Assembly (NCBI RefSeq): GCF_020991415.1
Contig: NZ_JAJMOY010000012.1
Location: 1-64,000, forward strand
Reading direction: 5' to 3'
Source: Flavobacterium sp. ENC
GTDB taxonomy: Bacteria > Bacteroidota > Bacteroidia > Flavobacteriales > Flavobacteriaceae
Length of the DNA: 64,000 nt
The first letter of the stretch is position 1; each line of letters begins with the position of its first letter. The position numbers were made by a program, and so were the translations under genes. Of this stretch, positions 1 to 8,258 are shown one piece after another. The notes beneath the pieces are model-generated. The model did no database searches, was not told the origin of the DNA, and was given only the letters and a program-made list of their open reading frames with translations.

Positions 1-46
1 ACTTTCCTGCCAACCTTTCAATGAACTTCCCATGTTTTGCGGGGTG

Positions 47-77
47 CAAATGTAACATCCGTTTTCAAATCTCACAA
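47..77 (-). promoter_or_regulatory. Second leftward promoter, rRNA-like (P2)
   Basis: On the minus strand a TTG (77-75) is followed after 20 nt by TACATTTG (54-47), matching the Bacteroidota primary sigma pattern TTG-N19-TANNTTTG. The start region just after it is GC-rich (CACCCCGC), as seen in stringently controlled rRNA promoters. It points out of the left edge of the window. That an rRNA operon lies there is inference. Confidence 0.6.
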
Positions 78-167
78 GCTTTTTCGAATCTTTTTTTGAA
101 AATAAATTTTCAGTCCGATTCGTATGCCTGTCAGTATTTCCTAGAACGTTTGTCGCTGTTGCGGGTG

Positions 168-197
168 CAAAAGTAGGTAGTTTATCTGCTTAAACAA
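168..197 (-). promoter_or_regulatory. First leftward promoter, rRNA-like (P1)
   Basis: Minus-strand TTG (197-195), exactly 19 nt, then TACTTTTG (175-168), followed by CACCCGC. An AT-rich stretch lies directly upstream (198-240) and could act as an UP element. With the second promoter about 120 nt downstream, this tandem arrangement with GC-rich discriminators is typical of an rRNA operon beyond the left edge. Confidence 0.65.
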
Positions 198-390
198 TAC
201 TTTTTCCCAACTTTTTTTAATCTTTTTTATAAGTCGCTGGTTTTGCGTTTTTTACAAACCAATCTTTTTTTTGGTTTTATCAGGATTCAATGGTTTGGGC
301 TGGTTTTACCGCAAAGACGCTAAGGTTTTTTCCCTGCGGGTGGGTTTCGCAAAGAACGCAAGGCCGGATTTTATTACTTTTTTTTTGATT

Positions 391-1022
391 CACGCAAAGT
401 TGCAAAGGCGCTAAGTTTAGTTTTTTGGTTTGGTTTTCTGGTGAATCGTATCGTGTTAGACCGAATTTATTTTCAAATCTGCTCTTCTGGCTCTGGGTGG
501 AATTGGTTCACGCAAAGACGCAGAGGCGCTAAGTTTCTATTCTTACGGAATATCTCTTTTGAAAATCACTGCCTGGGCCTGATGGAAAATGGAAATCCTT
601 TTTGGTTTAGGGTTTTCTCGCAGATTCGTTAGCTCACGCAAAGACGCAGAGGCGCTAAGTTTCTATTCTTACGGAATATCTCTTTTGAAAACTACTGCCT
701 GGGCCTGATGGAAATGGAAATCCTTTTTGGTTTAGGGTTTTCTCGCAGATTCGTTAGCTCACGCAAAGACGCAGAGGCGCTAAGTTTACTTTTTTGAATT
801 GGTTTTCTGGTGAATAGTATCTTGTTAGACGAAATTTCTTTTGAAACCTGCTCTTCTGGCCCCAGGGGATTGGTTCACGCAAAGACGCAGAGGCGCTAGG
901 TTTCTCTTCTTACGGAATATCTCTTTTGAAAATTACTGCCTAGCCCCGATGGAAGTGGAAATCCTTTTGCTTTTTGCAGACAAAAACCAAAAGATTGGAG
1001 CGAACAGCGGGAAATAGCTCCT
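391..1022. repeat. Array of five ~120-bp repeat units
   Basis: A core CACGCAAAG...GGCGCTA occurs at 391, 509, 635, 760 and 876, so unit lengths are 118, 126, 125 and 116 bp. The DNA after the core is of two kinds, alternating A-B-B-A-B. Type A (after 391 and 760) carries TGGTTTTCTGGTGAAT; type B (after 509, 635 and 876) carries TCTTACGGAATATCTCTTTT. A lone related core sits at 308. The short open frame at 441-632 lies inside the repeat and is not believable as a gene. I see no gene in 1-1190. Confidence 0.8.
939..1022. repeat. Structured dispersed repeat, copy 1
   Basis: Begins CCTAGCCCCGATGGAAGTGG and ends GGAAATAGCTCC. It can fold into a hairpin at 964-993 (CTTTTG, TTTTTG, loop CAGA, CAAAAA, CAAAAG) and a second stem GGAGC (997-1001) with GCTCC (1017-1021). 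A second copy with different bases but the same folding lies at 11177-11257, and degenerate heads of the element are inside the array units near 568 and 690. Function unknown. Confidence 0.65.
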
Positions 1023-1111
1023 AATTAAATTCCAAATCTTTAAATACCAAATTCCAAAGGCTTCGGCTGAGCTTAGCTGGACAGGATAATTACTTTAAAC
1101 TATAAATAATA

Positions 1112-1142
1112 AACCCGACAGGTTTTGGAAACCTGTCGGGTT
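1112..1142 (-). terminator. Terminator of the oxidoreductase gene
   Basis: Perfect 14-bp stem (AACCCGACAGGTTT and its complement) with a 3-nt loop. On the minus strand it is followed by the T-rich TATTATTTATAG. It lies about 50 nt after the stop codon at 1191. Confidence 0.7.
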
Positions 1143-1190
1143 GTAAAAGCGAAATAGCACCTTATATATAGGAGAGGAAAAAAGTATGCT

Positions 1191-2198
1191 TTATATTGTG
1201 TTTATACTGTCTATAACTTCTTTTGTAATACGAATGCTTTTTAGTTTTGCACGATGATCAAAAATTGGGCTGGTTGCCATTAGTTCGTCTACACGTGAGT
1301 AGTCGATGAATTTTTTAAGATCTGTTTCCAGCTGCTCTTTGTTTCCTGTAAACGTACAAGCGGTCATTTGATTGACATGAAAACGTTCTTCTTCGCCCAT
1401 AATATCATCAAGAGAATCTACGGGTGGCTGCAAACCTTTACGGTCGTTTCTAATTAAGTTAAGAAACATTTGATACAGACTTGTCGATAGTCTCTCGGCT
1501 TCTTCATTTGTATCGGCTGCAATGATATTGACGCAGGCCATTGTTTTGGGTTTGTCTAAAACTGTTGAAGGCTGGAAGTTTTCGCGGTAAAACTCAAATG
1601 CCTGAATCATTTGGCGCGGTGCAAAATGTCCGGCGAATGCATAGGGCAATCCGTAAGCGGCGGCAAGTGCTGCACTTTCCATGCTTGAGCCTAGAATCCA
1701 GATGGGGATATTTGTGCCTTCGGCTGGAAATGCTCTTACTTTTGCTGTTGCATTTTCGGCTGAAAAATAATCCTGAAGTTTGCTTACATTTTGAGGAAAA
1801 CGCTGTGCCTGTTCAAAAAAGTCTTTTCGAATGGCTTCGGCTGTTGGCTGATCTGTTCCCGGTGCTCTTCCTAATCCTAAATCGATTCGGTTTGGATAGA
1901 GTGTCTCCAGTGTTCCGAATTGCTCGGCTACTATTAAAGGAGAATGATTCGGCAACATGATTCCGCCGGAACCTACGCGGATATTTTGGGTCTGACTGGC
2001 GATGTAACCAATCAAAACTACCGTGGCAGAACTTGCAACGTGTGCCATATTGTGATGTTCGGCCAGCCAAAAGCGCTTGTAACCTAAGGCATCTGCCTCT
2101 TGTGCTATTTCTTTTGTTTTCTGAAATGTTTCAGTTGCGTTGCTATCTTGTGTAATGATAGCGAGTTCTAATATGGAGATTGAAATTGGGTTTTTCAT
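1191..2198 (-). CDS. LLM-class flavin-dependent oxidoreductase
   Basis: 335 aa, the usual length for single-subunit luciferase-like monooxygenases of the YhbW/LuxAB-like group. The N-terminal strand (ISILELAII), the ALGYKRFWLAEHHNM segment (about residues 38-52), the GSGGIMLPNHSPL loop and the DLGLGRAPGTD motif (about 106-116) are hallmarks of the family's FMN-binding barrel. Members use reduced flavin to oxidise small organic substrates; the substrate here cannot be told. Cytoplasmic, no signal peptide. It appears monocistronic, with a -7 box just upstream and a strong hairpin downstream. The family call is firm; the function is open. Confidence 0.9.
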   Translation of the reverse strand: MKNPISISILELAIITQDSNATETFQKTKEIAQEADALGYKRFWLAEHHNMAHVASSATVVLIGYIASQTQNIRVGSGGIMLPNHSPLIVAEQFGTLETLYPNRIDLGLGRAPGTDQPTAEAIRKDFFEQAQRFPQNVSKLQDYFSAENATAKVRAFPAEGTNIPIWILGSSMESAALAAAYGLPYAFAGHFAPRQMIQAFEFYRENFQPSTVLDKPKTMACVNIIAADTNEEAERLSTSLYQMFLNLIRNDRKGLQPPVDSLDDIMGEEERFHVNQMTACTFTGNKEQLETDLKKFIDYSRVDELMATSPIFDHRAKLKSIRITKEVIDSINTI

Positions 2199-2217
2199 AT
2201 ATAATGTAACTTTTATG

Positions 2218-2225
2218 CAAAATTA
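2218..2225 (-). promoter_or_regulatory. -7 box of oxidoreductase gene
   Basis: TAATTTTG followed by C on the minus strand fits TANNTTTG. Transcription would start about 15 nt before the ATG at 2198. I found no convincing -33 TTG at the right distance. Confidence 0.4.
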
Positions 2226-2274
2226 ATTCATTTGATACAAAGCCCGGATTCTTTCGTGTTAATAGAATTATAAT

Positions 2275-2290
2275 ATTTGTAGCTACAAAT
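2275..2290. promoter_or_regulatory. Perfect 16-bp palindrome
   Basis: ATTTGTAGCTACAAAT is fully self-complementary. It lies between the deacetylase stop (2295, minus) and the oxidoreductase start (2198, minus). It has no loop and no T-run, so it resembles a dimeric regulator site more than a terminator. No regulator is identified. Confidence 0.4.
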
Positions 2291-2294
2291 GTGT

Positions 2295-3524
2295 TTACTT
2301 AAATTGAAGGTTAATCAATTTATGTTTGGTGTTTCCATCATCAGAAATCGTAACATCCGGTGATTTTGATTCTGTTTCAAATTTAGCACGGGTGTCGATT
2401 GCCAATGAAATAGCACGATATCTAAATGTTTGTGGAATTTCAGGAAGCTCAATTGTAACTTCTGCTTCTTTATCTTTTTGCTCATACCTGATTTTGATTC
2501 TGTCGCGAAGCCAGATATATTCATACACTTCCTGCCACGGTGCCATCCAGAGACTATCATCGCCTTTTGAACCGTATTTATTGGCAATAGTTGTCATAAA
2601 ATATTTGAAATCAGGAAAACGCATACTCAGTGACCAGAGATTTCCGTTTCCCACTCCGTGTGTATAGGCATTATACCAGATTGGATCCGGCAATTTAGCT
2701 ACTGAATCAAAAGTCGCCAAATACCGATCCATAGTTTTAAACCCGATTGTATCTTTTGAACTTTGAACAAAAACTCTGAAATAGACCATTTTGTCTAAAT
2801 TTACTTTGTCTTTGACCTTAATTACCGGTCCCGCACCCACATAAGAGGCCACTGAAAAAGAACCGTTTGCAAGCGCGTCTTTTTCGTACTCCAAATGATA
2901 GCCCGGATCACTTTCGCCACCAGGCACTACAAATTGAGACATTGTAAAACCTAAATTTTGCTGTACTGAAGTCGTGTTCTCTGTCACTTCTGTCAAAAAG
3001 TTAGTTCCGTGTTTGGTCGCGTGATGGAAACCATGATTCAGAATATCCCAGCCGGCGTTGTACATTTCTTTTACTTCTGCCCAGGAAAGATGCCCGCGGT
3101 AAGCCGAAAAATCTCCAACTGCCCCACCATTAATTGCCAACCCTAACTTAAACGGAATCTTATTCCCTACTCCATCCGAGTAAAAAAGTCCTTTTGAATT
3201 TGTTCCGTCGCCTCCCTGGTCACTTTTCCATTCGTCGATCATAGGCCCGCTTATTTTTCCGCCATTCAATAATGGAAAGGAAGTTAAGTAAGCCGAACGA
3301 TAGCCATCATCTAAAGTAAAACTATACGCCAAATGTTTGTTGAATTTTAAAGAAGCCGGCGTTATTCTAACTTTTTCGTTGGATTTTAATTTTATTCTGA
3401 ACGAAATAATCGAAGTCTTTAAAGTGTCTTTTTGAGGTTTTGAATGATTTCCAAAACAGAAAACCGTAGTTAAAAGAAGTGCTGTGAATACTAATCGCTT
3501 TATTCGGTTTGGTAGTATTTTCAT
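2295..3524 (-). CDS. Secreted polysaccharide deacetylase family protein
   Basis: 409 aa. A hydrophobic N-terminal segment (about residues 10-25, LVFTALLLTTVFCFG) suggests export to the periplasm or outer surface. Motifs of the NodB/CE4 fold are visible: YSFTLDDG (Asp72, Asp73 for metal and catalysis) and the HxxxH-type motif NHGFHH (His164, His167, His168). CE4 enzymes remove acetyl groups from chitin, peptidoglycan or other polysaccharides; the substrate is not readable here. The gene is divergent from the regulator at 3702. Family call good, substrate unknown. Confidence 0.8.
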   Translation of the reverse strand: MKILPNRIKRLVFTALLLTTVFCFGNHSKPQKDTLKTSIISFRIKLKSNEKVRITPASLKFNKHLAYSFTLDDGYRSAYLTSFPLLNGGKISGPMIDEWKSDQGGDGTNSKGLFYSDGVGNKIPFKLGLAINGGAVGDFSAYRGHLSWAEVKEMYNAGWDILNHGFHHATKHGTNFLTEVTENTTSVQQNLGFTMSQFVVPGGESDPGYHLEYEKDALANGSFSVASYVGAGPVIKVKDKVNLDKMVYFRVFVQSSKDTIGFKTMDRYLATFDSVAKLPDPIWYNAYTHGVGNGNLWSLSMRFPDFKYFMTTIANKYGSKGDDSLWMAPWQEVYEYIWLRDRIKIRYEQKDKEAEVTIELPEIPQTFRYRAISLAIDTRAKFETESKSPDVTISDDGNTKHKLINLQFK

Positions 3525-3657
3525 TTGAGGTGTAATTAATAGCTTCTAAAGATACATCTCTTTAAAAAAATTCGATTAGAAAAGAGGAAATTTCAATACT
3601 TCAAAATGCTTTTTTACGAAATTTATACAGAATGTTAAAGTCAAATGATTTAAAACC

Positions 3658-3665
3658 TAAATTTG
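3658..3665 (+). promoter_or_regulatory. -7 box of the NtrC-type regulator gene
   Basis: TAAATTTG matches TANNTTTG, placing the transcription start near 3670. This supports the ATG at 3702 and argues against the in-frame TTG at 3663, which would lie inside the promoter. Confidence 0.5.
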
Positions 3666-3701
3666 TATTCCGAAATAACATCCGCTTTAGCAATATCCCA
3701 A

Positions 3702-5042
3702 ATGACACATAAAATTTTAATTATAGACGACGAAGAAAAACTCAGAAGTCTGCTGGCCCGCATTGTAAAATCGGAAGGATTTGAAGTTGTGGAAGCCAAA
3801 GATCTGAAGTCCGGCTTTAAGAAACTGGAACAAACTGATATTGATGTCGTTTTGTGTGATGTGAAATTACCGGATGGAAACGGTGTCGATTTCCTGCAAA
3901 ATATCAAAGGAAGTTTTCCGCTTACTGAAGTTATTTTGCTAACGGCTTTCGGGAATATCGCAGACGGCGTTCAGGCCATGAAAAATGGCGCTTTCGATTA
4001 TATCGTAAAAGGAGATGACAATGACAAGATTATTCCGCTTCTTTATAAAGCTGTCGAAAAGGTACATTTGCAAAAAAAGGTACAGCAGCTCGAGAAACGT
4101 ATTGGCGATAAATATTCTTTCGATACTATTATAGGAAAGTCAAAAGGAATTGAGCAGGTTATTGATCTTGCCAAAAAAGTAGCCAAAACAGATTCGACTG
4201 TTTTGCTTACTGGTGAAACCGGAACAGGGAAAGAAGTTTTTGCACAGGCCATTCATGAAAACAGTAACCGTGTCGGGAAATCTTTTGTAGCACTAAATTG
4301 CAGTACTTTTAGCAAGGAAATTTTAGAAAGCGAACTTTTCGGCCATAAACAAGGTGCTTTTACCGGGGCCTTAAAAGATAAAAAGGGTTTTATTGAAGAG
4401 GCTAATGGCGGCACTTTATTTCTGGATGAAATTGGGGAAATGCCCATTGAACTGCAGGCCAAATTATTACGTGTTTTAGAAACCAGCGAATACATTCCGG
4501 TTGGCGATACCACTCCAAAAAAATCCAATTTCAGGTTAATCGCTGCGACCAACAGGGATTTAAAAACAGAAAGTGATGAACACCGTTTTCGTTCTGATTT
4601 GTATTTTCGCCTCAATATATTTGAAATTAAACTCCCTCCATTGAGAGAAAGAGTAAAAGATATCATCACCCTGACCCATTCTTTTGTGAAGCAATTCTCC
4701 GAAAAGACAAACAAGAAAACGCTCCAAATTTCAGATGAATTCCTTCAGAAATTAGAAAATTATTCCTGGCCCGGAAATATTCGCGAACTCAAAAATATTA
4801 TTGAACGCTCAGTTATTTTAAGCGATGCTGTTTTAACCGCCGATGTCCTGCCTTATGAGATGCAGCATCAGCCTGAAAAACCGACCAAATCGATGTCGGC
4901 TTTTTCTATGCAAAGTATCGAAAAACTGCATATCCAGAAGGTTTTAAATTACACCAAAGGCAATAAGGCCGAGACTGCACGTTTACTTGAAATCGGGATT
5001 GCGACATTGTATCGAAAGTTAGAGGAGTACGGGATTCAATAA
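3702..5042 (+). CDS. NtrC-type sigma-54-dependent response regulator
   Basis: 446 aa from ATG 3702. Order of domains: receiver (about 1-115; acidic Asp9/Asp10, phosphoacceptor Asp53, Lys103), AAA+ sigma-54 activator domain (about 140-375; Walker A GETGTGKE 170-177, GAFTGA loop 217-222, Walker B Asp241-Glu242) and a Fis-type helix-turn-helix at the end (GNKAETARLLEIGIATLYRK). The GAFTGA loop shows that it contacts sigma-54. The receiver has KG where most have KP after Lys103. It lies just upstream of the kdp genes, whose two sensor proteins are at 12499-15930. It probably replaces KdpE as the kdp activator (inference from context). The array at 5053-5530 follows the stop. Confidence 0.9.
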   Translation: MTHKILIIDDEEKLRSLLARIVKSEGFEVVEAKDLKSGFKKLEQTDIDVVLCDVKLPDGNGVDFLQNIKGSFPLTEVILLTAFGNIADGVQAMKNGAFDYIVKGDDNDKIIPLLYKAVEKVHLQKKVQQLEKRIGDKYSFDTIIGKSKGIEQVIDLAKKVAKTDSTVLLTGETGTGKEVFAQAIHENSNRVGKSFVALNCSTFSKEILESELFGHKQGAFTGALKDKKGFIEEANGGTLFLDEIGEMPIELQAKLLRVLETSEYIPVGDTTPKKSNFRLIAATNRDLKTESDEHRFRSDLYFRLNIFEIKLPPLRERVKDIITLTHSFVKQFSEKTNKKTLQISDEFLQKLENYSWPGNIRELKNIIERSVILSDAVLTADVLPYEMQHQPEKPTKSMSAFSMQSIEKLHIQKVLNYTKGNKAETARLLEIGIATLYRKLEEYGIQ

Positions 5043-5052
5043 AGTAAGGGGT

Positions 5053-5530
5053 AAATTCCAATTGCTGGTGAGATCTAAATTCCAATTCTTATCGTTGTGG
5101 ATAAATTTTTAAATTCCAAATTCCAATTGCTGTGGGGAAATCTAAATTCCAATTCTTATGGTTGTGGGTAAATTTTTAAATTCCAAATTCCAATTGCTGG
5201 TGAGATCTAAATTCCAATTCTTATAGTTGTGGATAAATTTTTAAATTCCAAATTCCAATTGCTGGTGAAATCTAAATTCCAATTCTTATAGTTGTGGGTA
5301 AATTTTTAAATCCAAATTCCAATTGCTGTGGTGAATTCTAAATTCCAATTCTTATCGTTGTGGGTGAATTTTTAAATTCCAAATTCCAATTGCTGTGGTG
5401 AATTCTAAATTCCAATTCTTATAGTTGTGGGTGAATTTTTAAATTCCAAATTCCAATTGCTGTGGTGAATTCTAAATTCCAATTCTTATAGTTGTGGGTG
5501 AATTTAAATTCCAAATTCCAATTGCTGTGA
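5053..5530. repeat. Tandem array of 64-67-bp units, ~7 copies
   Basis: The landmark ATTGCTG recurs at 5061, 5126, 5193, 5258, 5322, 5389, 5456 and 5521 (steps 65, 67, 65, 64, 67, 67, 65). Each unit reads roughly AAATTCCAATTGCTG, then TCTAAATTCCAATTCTTAT, then GTTGTGG and AATTTTT. Units are contiguous with no unique spacers, so this is not CRISPR. It fills most of the gap between the regulator gene and the kdp structural genes. Confidence 0.95.
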
Positions 5531-5576
5531 TGAGTTCCAGATTCGATTGGAATGGAATTAACCTATCATTTTAATA

Positions 5577-5606
5577 AAAGCTTATCATTTTGATAGGCTT
5601 TTTTTG
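5577..5606 (+). terminator. Terminator after the regulator gene and array
   Basis: An 11-bp stem (AAAGCTTATCA with TGATAGGCTTT, one G-T pair), a TTT loop and a run of T. It would end transcripts that read through the repeat array, and separates the regulator from the kdp genes. Confidence 0.75.
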
Positions 5607-5720
5607 TGCTTTATTTTCGGCACGAAACTACATTCCTTTTATTGACAGCACTTTAGCTGCAACCTGACTTTTTCGGAACATATTTTGGCATAAGGAGGAA
5701 GAACATAAAAATTCATTCTC

Positions 5721-6002
5721 ATGAAAAATCAAGTCAACTCTATTTACAAACAAGCAGAGCGTTTTGCCGATATCACCAAAAAATCAATTATTTCAGGTAA
5801 TATCGTTCGGGCAAAAAAATGCTTAGCACTTGCTGAACGTTTGTTTATTACCGGAAGTATTGAAACTAAAAATGCCATCTCCAATGTGTACATTTTCTCT
5901 GTTTCTTCTTTTATGGAAATGCGTCACTGCAACATTTCACATCTTTTCCCTCAAACGCTAAAAGCGGAATATATCAAACAAGTTAATACTTCAGGCGTAT
6001 AA
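5721..6002 (+). CDS. Small kdp-linked protein of unknown function
   Basis: 93 aa, soluble, no signal peptide. It appears mostly helical with an A/L-rich segment (KKCLALAERLF) and ends in HLFPQTLKAEYIKQVNTSGV. It may belong to a small Bacteroidota family annotated as DUF7674, but I recall this only weakly. It is the first frame after the terminator at 5577-5606 and precedes the two micro membrane proteins and kdpA, so it probably belongs to the kdp operon. A Shine-Dalgarno-like AAGGAGGAAG lies 20 nt or more before the ATG, too far to decide the start. Real gene likely; role unknown. Confidence 0.65.
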   Translation: MKNQVNSIYKQAERFADITKKSIISGNIVRAKKCLALAERLFITGSIETKNAISNVYIFSVSSFMEMRHCNISHLFPQTLKAEYIKQVNTSGV

Positions 6003-6080
6003 AATGTTTAATCGGTTAATTGGTTAATCGTAAAAGTCTTAAATCTAAAATCTGAACTCTAAAATCTAAAATTATCTAAT

Positions 6081-6167
6081 ATGTTAATCACTTTTCTTTT
6101 ACTCGCACTGGCCGTTGTGTTGTTTGCGATCTGTTTTAAATCAGTTGAATTCTTTGAAAAAATCTAA
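6081..6167 (+). CDS. 28-aa single-helix membrane peptide before KdpF
   Basis: ATG at 6081 encodes MLITFLLLALAVVLFAICF, then KSVEFFEKI and a stop. It is one hydrophobic helix (residues 2-19) with a charged C-terminal tail. It stops three bases before the next micro-ORF and resembles KdpF in size and layout, although KdpF itself is the next frame. It could be a second KdpF-like subunit or a leader peptide. The tight spacing and clean membrane-helix composition argue for a real gene; there is no direct proof. Confidence 0.55.
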   Translation: MLITFLLLALAVVLFAICFKSVEFFEKI

Positions 6168-6170
6168 ATC

Positions 6171-6248
6171 ATGACTGCACTATTTATTATTTCGATTGCC
6201 GTTTTCGGCTATTTGGTTTATGTATTAATCAAACCTGAAAAATTTTAA
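6171..6248 (+). CDS. kdpF: KdpF, small stabilising subunit of K+ pump
   Basis: 25 aa: one transmembrane helix (MTALFIISIAVFGYLVYVL) followed by IKPEKF. This matches the known KdpF pattern of a 25-30-residue helix ending in a short basic/acidic tail with a KPE-like motif. KdpF sits beside KdpA and stabilises the KdpFABC complex in the inner membrane. It comes directly before kdpA, as in other kdp operons. Too short for standard gene callers. Confidence 0.8.
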   Translation: MTALFIISIAVFGYLVYVLIKPEKF

Positions 6249-6352
6249 TCTGGTGAAAAGTTATAAGTGAGAAGTTAGAGGTTAGGTGTTAACCTTCATT
6301 TACAAATCACATCTCACTTTTTAAAGTTCACATCTCACAAAATATAAAAATT

Positions 6353-8074
6353 ATGAACACAGAATTACTAGGCGTCATCAGTATTTTTATCATTTCGATA
6401 GTTTTAGCCATTCCGATAGGAAAATATATTGCTAAAGTTTATTTGGGAGATAAAACATTGCTTGACCCGATTTTCAATCCAATTGAAAAATTTATTTTTA
6501 AAATCAGCGGTATCAATTCCACTGAAGAAATGAACTGGAAACAACACCTGAAAGCCCTTTTAAGCATCAACATGCTTTGGTTTTTTCTTTGCTTTTTTGT
6601 TTTGTTGTTTCAGGGATCGCTGTTTTTAAATCCCGATAACAACCCGTCCATGAGCCCGGATTTGGCATTTAATACTGCCATTTCGTTTGTCGTAAATTGT
6701 AATTTACAGCACTATTCAGGTGAAAGCGGCGTTTCTTACCTGTCACAAATGTTCTTAATGTTCCTGCAATTTGTTTCTGCCGGCGTCGGAATGGCCGCTG
6801 CAGCAATGATTTTTAATGCAATGAAAGACAGAACTACGGAAAAACTAGGTAATTTTTACGATTATTTCATCAAAAGCTGTACCCGTATTTTATTGCCTCT
6901 TTCTGTGATTGTCGCTACTATTTTAGCTTTTAGCGGTACGCCAATGGATTTTGACAGCAAAGATTCCATTACTACTTTACAAGGCGATCACGTAGATGTT
7001 TCCCGCGGGCCTGCTGCTGCCTTTGTTGCTATTAAACATATTGGTACAAATGGTGGTGGATTTTTTGGAGCCAACTCGGCACATCCATTAGAAAATCCTA
7101 CTTATTTTACCAATGCGGTTGAATTATGGTCCCAATTGATTATTCCGTTTGCCATGATTTTTGCTTTAGGTTTTTATCTAAAGAAAAAGAAATTCGCTTA
7201 TGTAATATTCGGAGTAATGACAGTTGGATTCTTATTACTTGTTGTTCCGACGGTGATGAGTGAAATGAACGGGAATCCTGCAATCGAAAAAATGGGAATC
7301 GCGCAAACCACCGGAGCTATGGAAGGAAAAGAGGTTCGGTTTGGGCCAGCCATTTCAGGATTCTGGAGTATTGCAACCACTGTAATTTCTACCGGTTCTG
7401 TAAATAGTATGCACGATAGTTCAATGCCGGTTTCCGGAGCTATGCAATTATTATCTATGATGGTCAATGCCTTTTACGGCGGCTGTGGTGTAGGTATTCT
7501 GAATTTCTATATTTTCATTATTCTGGCGGTATTTATTTCCGGGTTAATGGTGGGGCGGACCCCTGAATTTTTAGGGAAGAAAATTGAAGCACGGGAAGTT
7601 AAGATTGCTGCTTTTATTGCGATTCTTCATCCTTTATTAATATTATCCGGTACCGCTTTGGCTTCTTATTTTGCAGCACATGATACTGCAATGGGATACT
7701 GGTTTAACGGAAATGCAACAGGCTGGCTGAACAATCCCGGACATCACGGATTCTCTGAAATGTTATACGAATATACGTCGAGTGCGGCCAATAATGGTTC
7801 CGGTTTTGAAGGATTGGGAGATAACAATCCGTTCTGGAATATCACTACAGGAATTGTGTTATTGTTGAGCCGTTTCATTCCTATCGTTGGGCCATTGGCG
7901 ATCGCAGGTTTGTTGGCGAATAAAAAATACATCCCGGAAAGTGCCGGAACTTTAAAAACGGACACGTCTATTTTTGGTGTAATGGTTTTTGCCGTAATCG
8001 CAATTATTGCTGCTTTATCATTCTTCCCGGCGTTGGCACTTGGACCTTTAGCGGAGTACTTTACACTAAAATGA
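6353..8074 (+). CDS. kdpA: K+-transporting ATPase subunit A (channel-like)
   Basis: 573 aa, the normal length. It has about ten membrane helices and the four pseudo-repeats of the superfamily of K+ transporters. Selectivity-filter type sequences are visible, for example TNGGGFFGANSAHP (about residues 228-241). KdpA binds and moves K+ across the inner membrane while KdpB uses ATP. It follows kdpF after 104 nt of repeat-like DNA and is followed by kdpB after 184 nt. The identification is secure. Confidence 0.98.
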   Translation: MNTELLGVISIFIISIVLAIPIGKYIAKVYLGDKTLLDPIFNPIEKFIFKISGINSTEEMNWKQHLKALLSINMLWFFLCFFVLLFQGSLFLNPDNNPSMSPDLAFNTAISFVVNCNLQHYSGESGVSYLSQMFLMFLQFVSAGVGMAAAAMIFNAMKDRTTEKLGNFYDYFIKSCTRILLPLSVIVATILAFSGTPMDFDSKDSITTLQGDHVDVSRGPAAAFVAIKHIGTNGGGFFGANSAHPLENPTYFTNAVELWSQLIIPFAMIFALGFYLKKKKFAYVIFGVMTVGFLLLVVPTVMSEMNGNPAIEKMGIAQTTGAMEGKEVRFGPAISGFWSIATTVISTGSVNSMHDSSMPVSGAMQLLSMMVNAFYGGCGVGILNFYIFIILAVFISGLMVGRTPEFLGKKIEAREVKIAAFIAILHPLLILSGTALASYFAAHDTAMGYWFNGNATGWLNNPGHHGFSEMLYEYTSSAANNGSGFEGLGDNNPFWNITTGIVLLLSRFIPIVGPLAIAGLLANKKYIPESAGTLKTDTSIFGVMVFAVIAIIAALSFFPALALGPLAEYFTLK

Positions 8075-8118
8075 TGCTAAACATTTTAAATACATAAAAA
8101 TAAACACAAAATATCTCA

Positions 8119-8198
8119 AACATAGCCAGTGGTTTTAACACGCGGACACAGATTGTGATATACGTTGCGTTCCAGTGGTTGAAACCACGGACTATGTT
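8119..8198. repeat. Imperfect inverted repeat between kdpA and kdpB
   Basis: Left arm 8119-8136 (AACATAGCCAGTGGTTTT) pairs with right arm 8181-8198 at 15 of 18 positions, leaving 44 nt between. In mRNA it could form a long hairpin inside the operon. The AGTGGTTT...AAACCAC half-sites look like a dispersed flavobacterial element rather than a terminator, since no T-run follows. Confidence 0.6.
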
Positions 8199-8258
8199 AC
8201 AATTATGAATTTATTCCGCATAACATTTAACAAATAACATTTAACTTTTTACAAGAAA

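Noticed and set aside
441..632. 63-aa open frame in the first kilobase
   Set aside because: It lies entirely within repeat units and its sequence changes with the repeats.
3663..3701. TTG start for the NtrC-type regulator
   Set aside because: It overlaps the -7 box and adds residues that are not part of a receiver domain.
5053..5530. Possible CRISPR array
   Set aside because: Units are contiguous and wholly repeated; there are no unique spacers and no cas genes.
5695..5705. AAGGAGGAAG as ribosome binding site of the 93-aa gene
   Set aside because: More than 15 nt from the ATG, too far to act; such sites are rarely used in this phylum.
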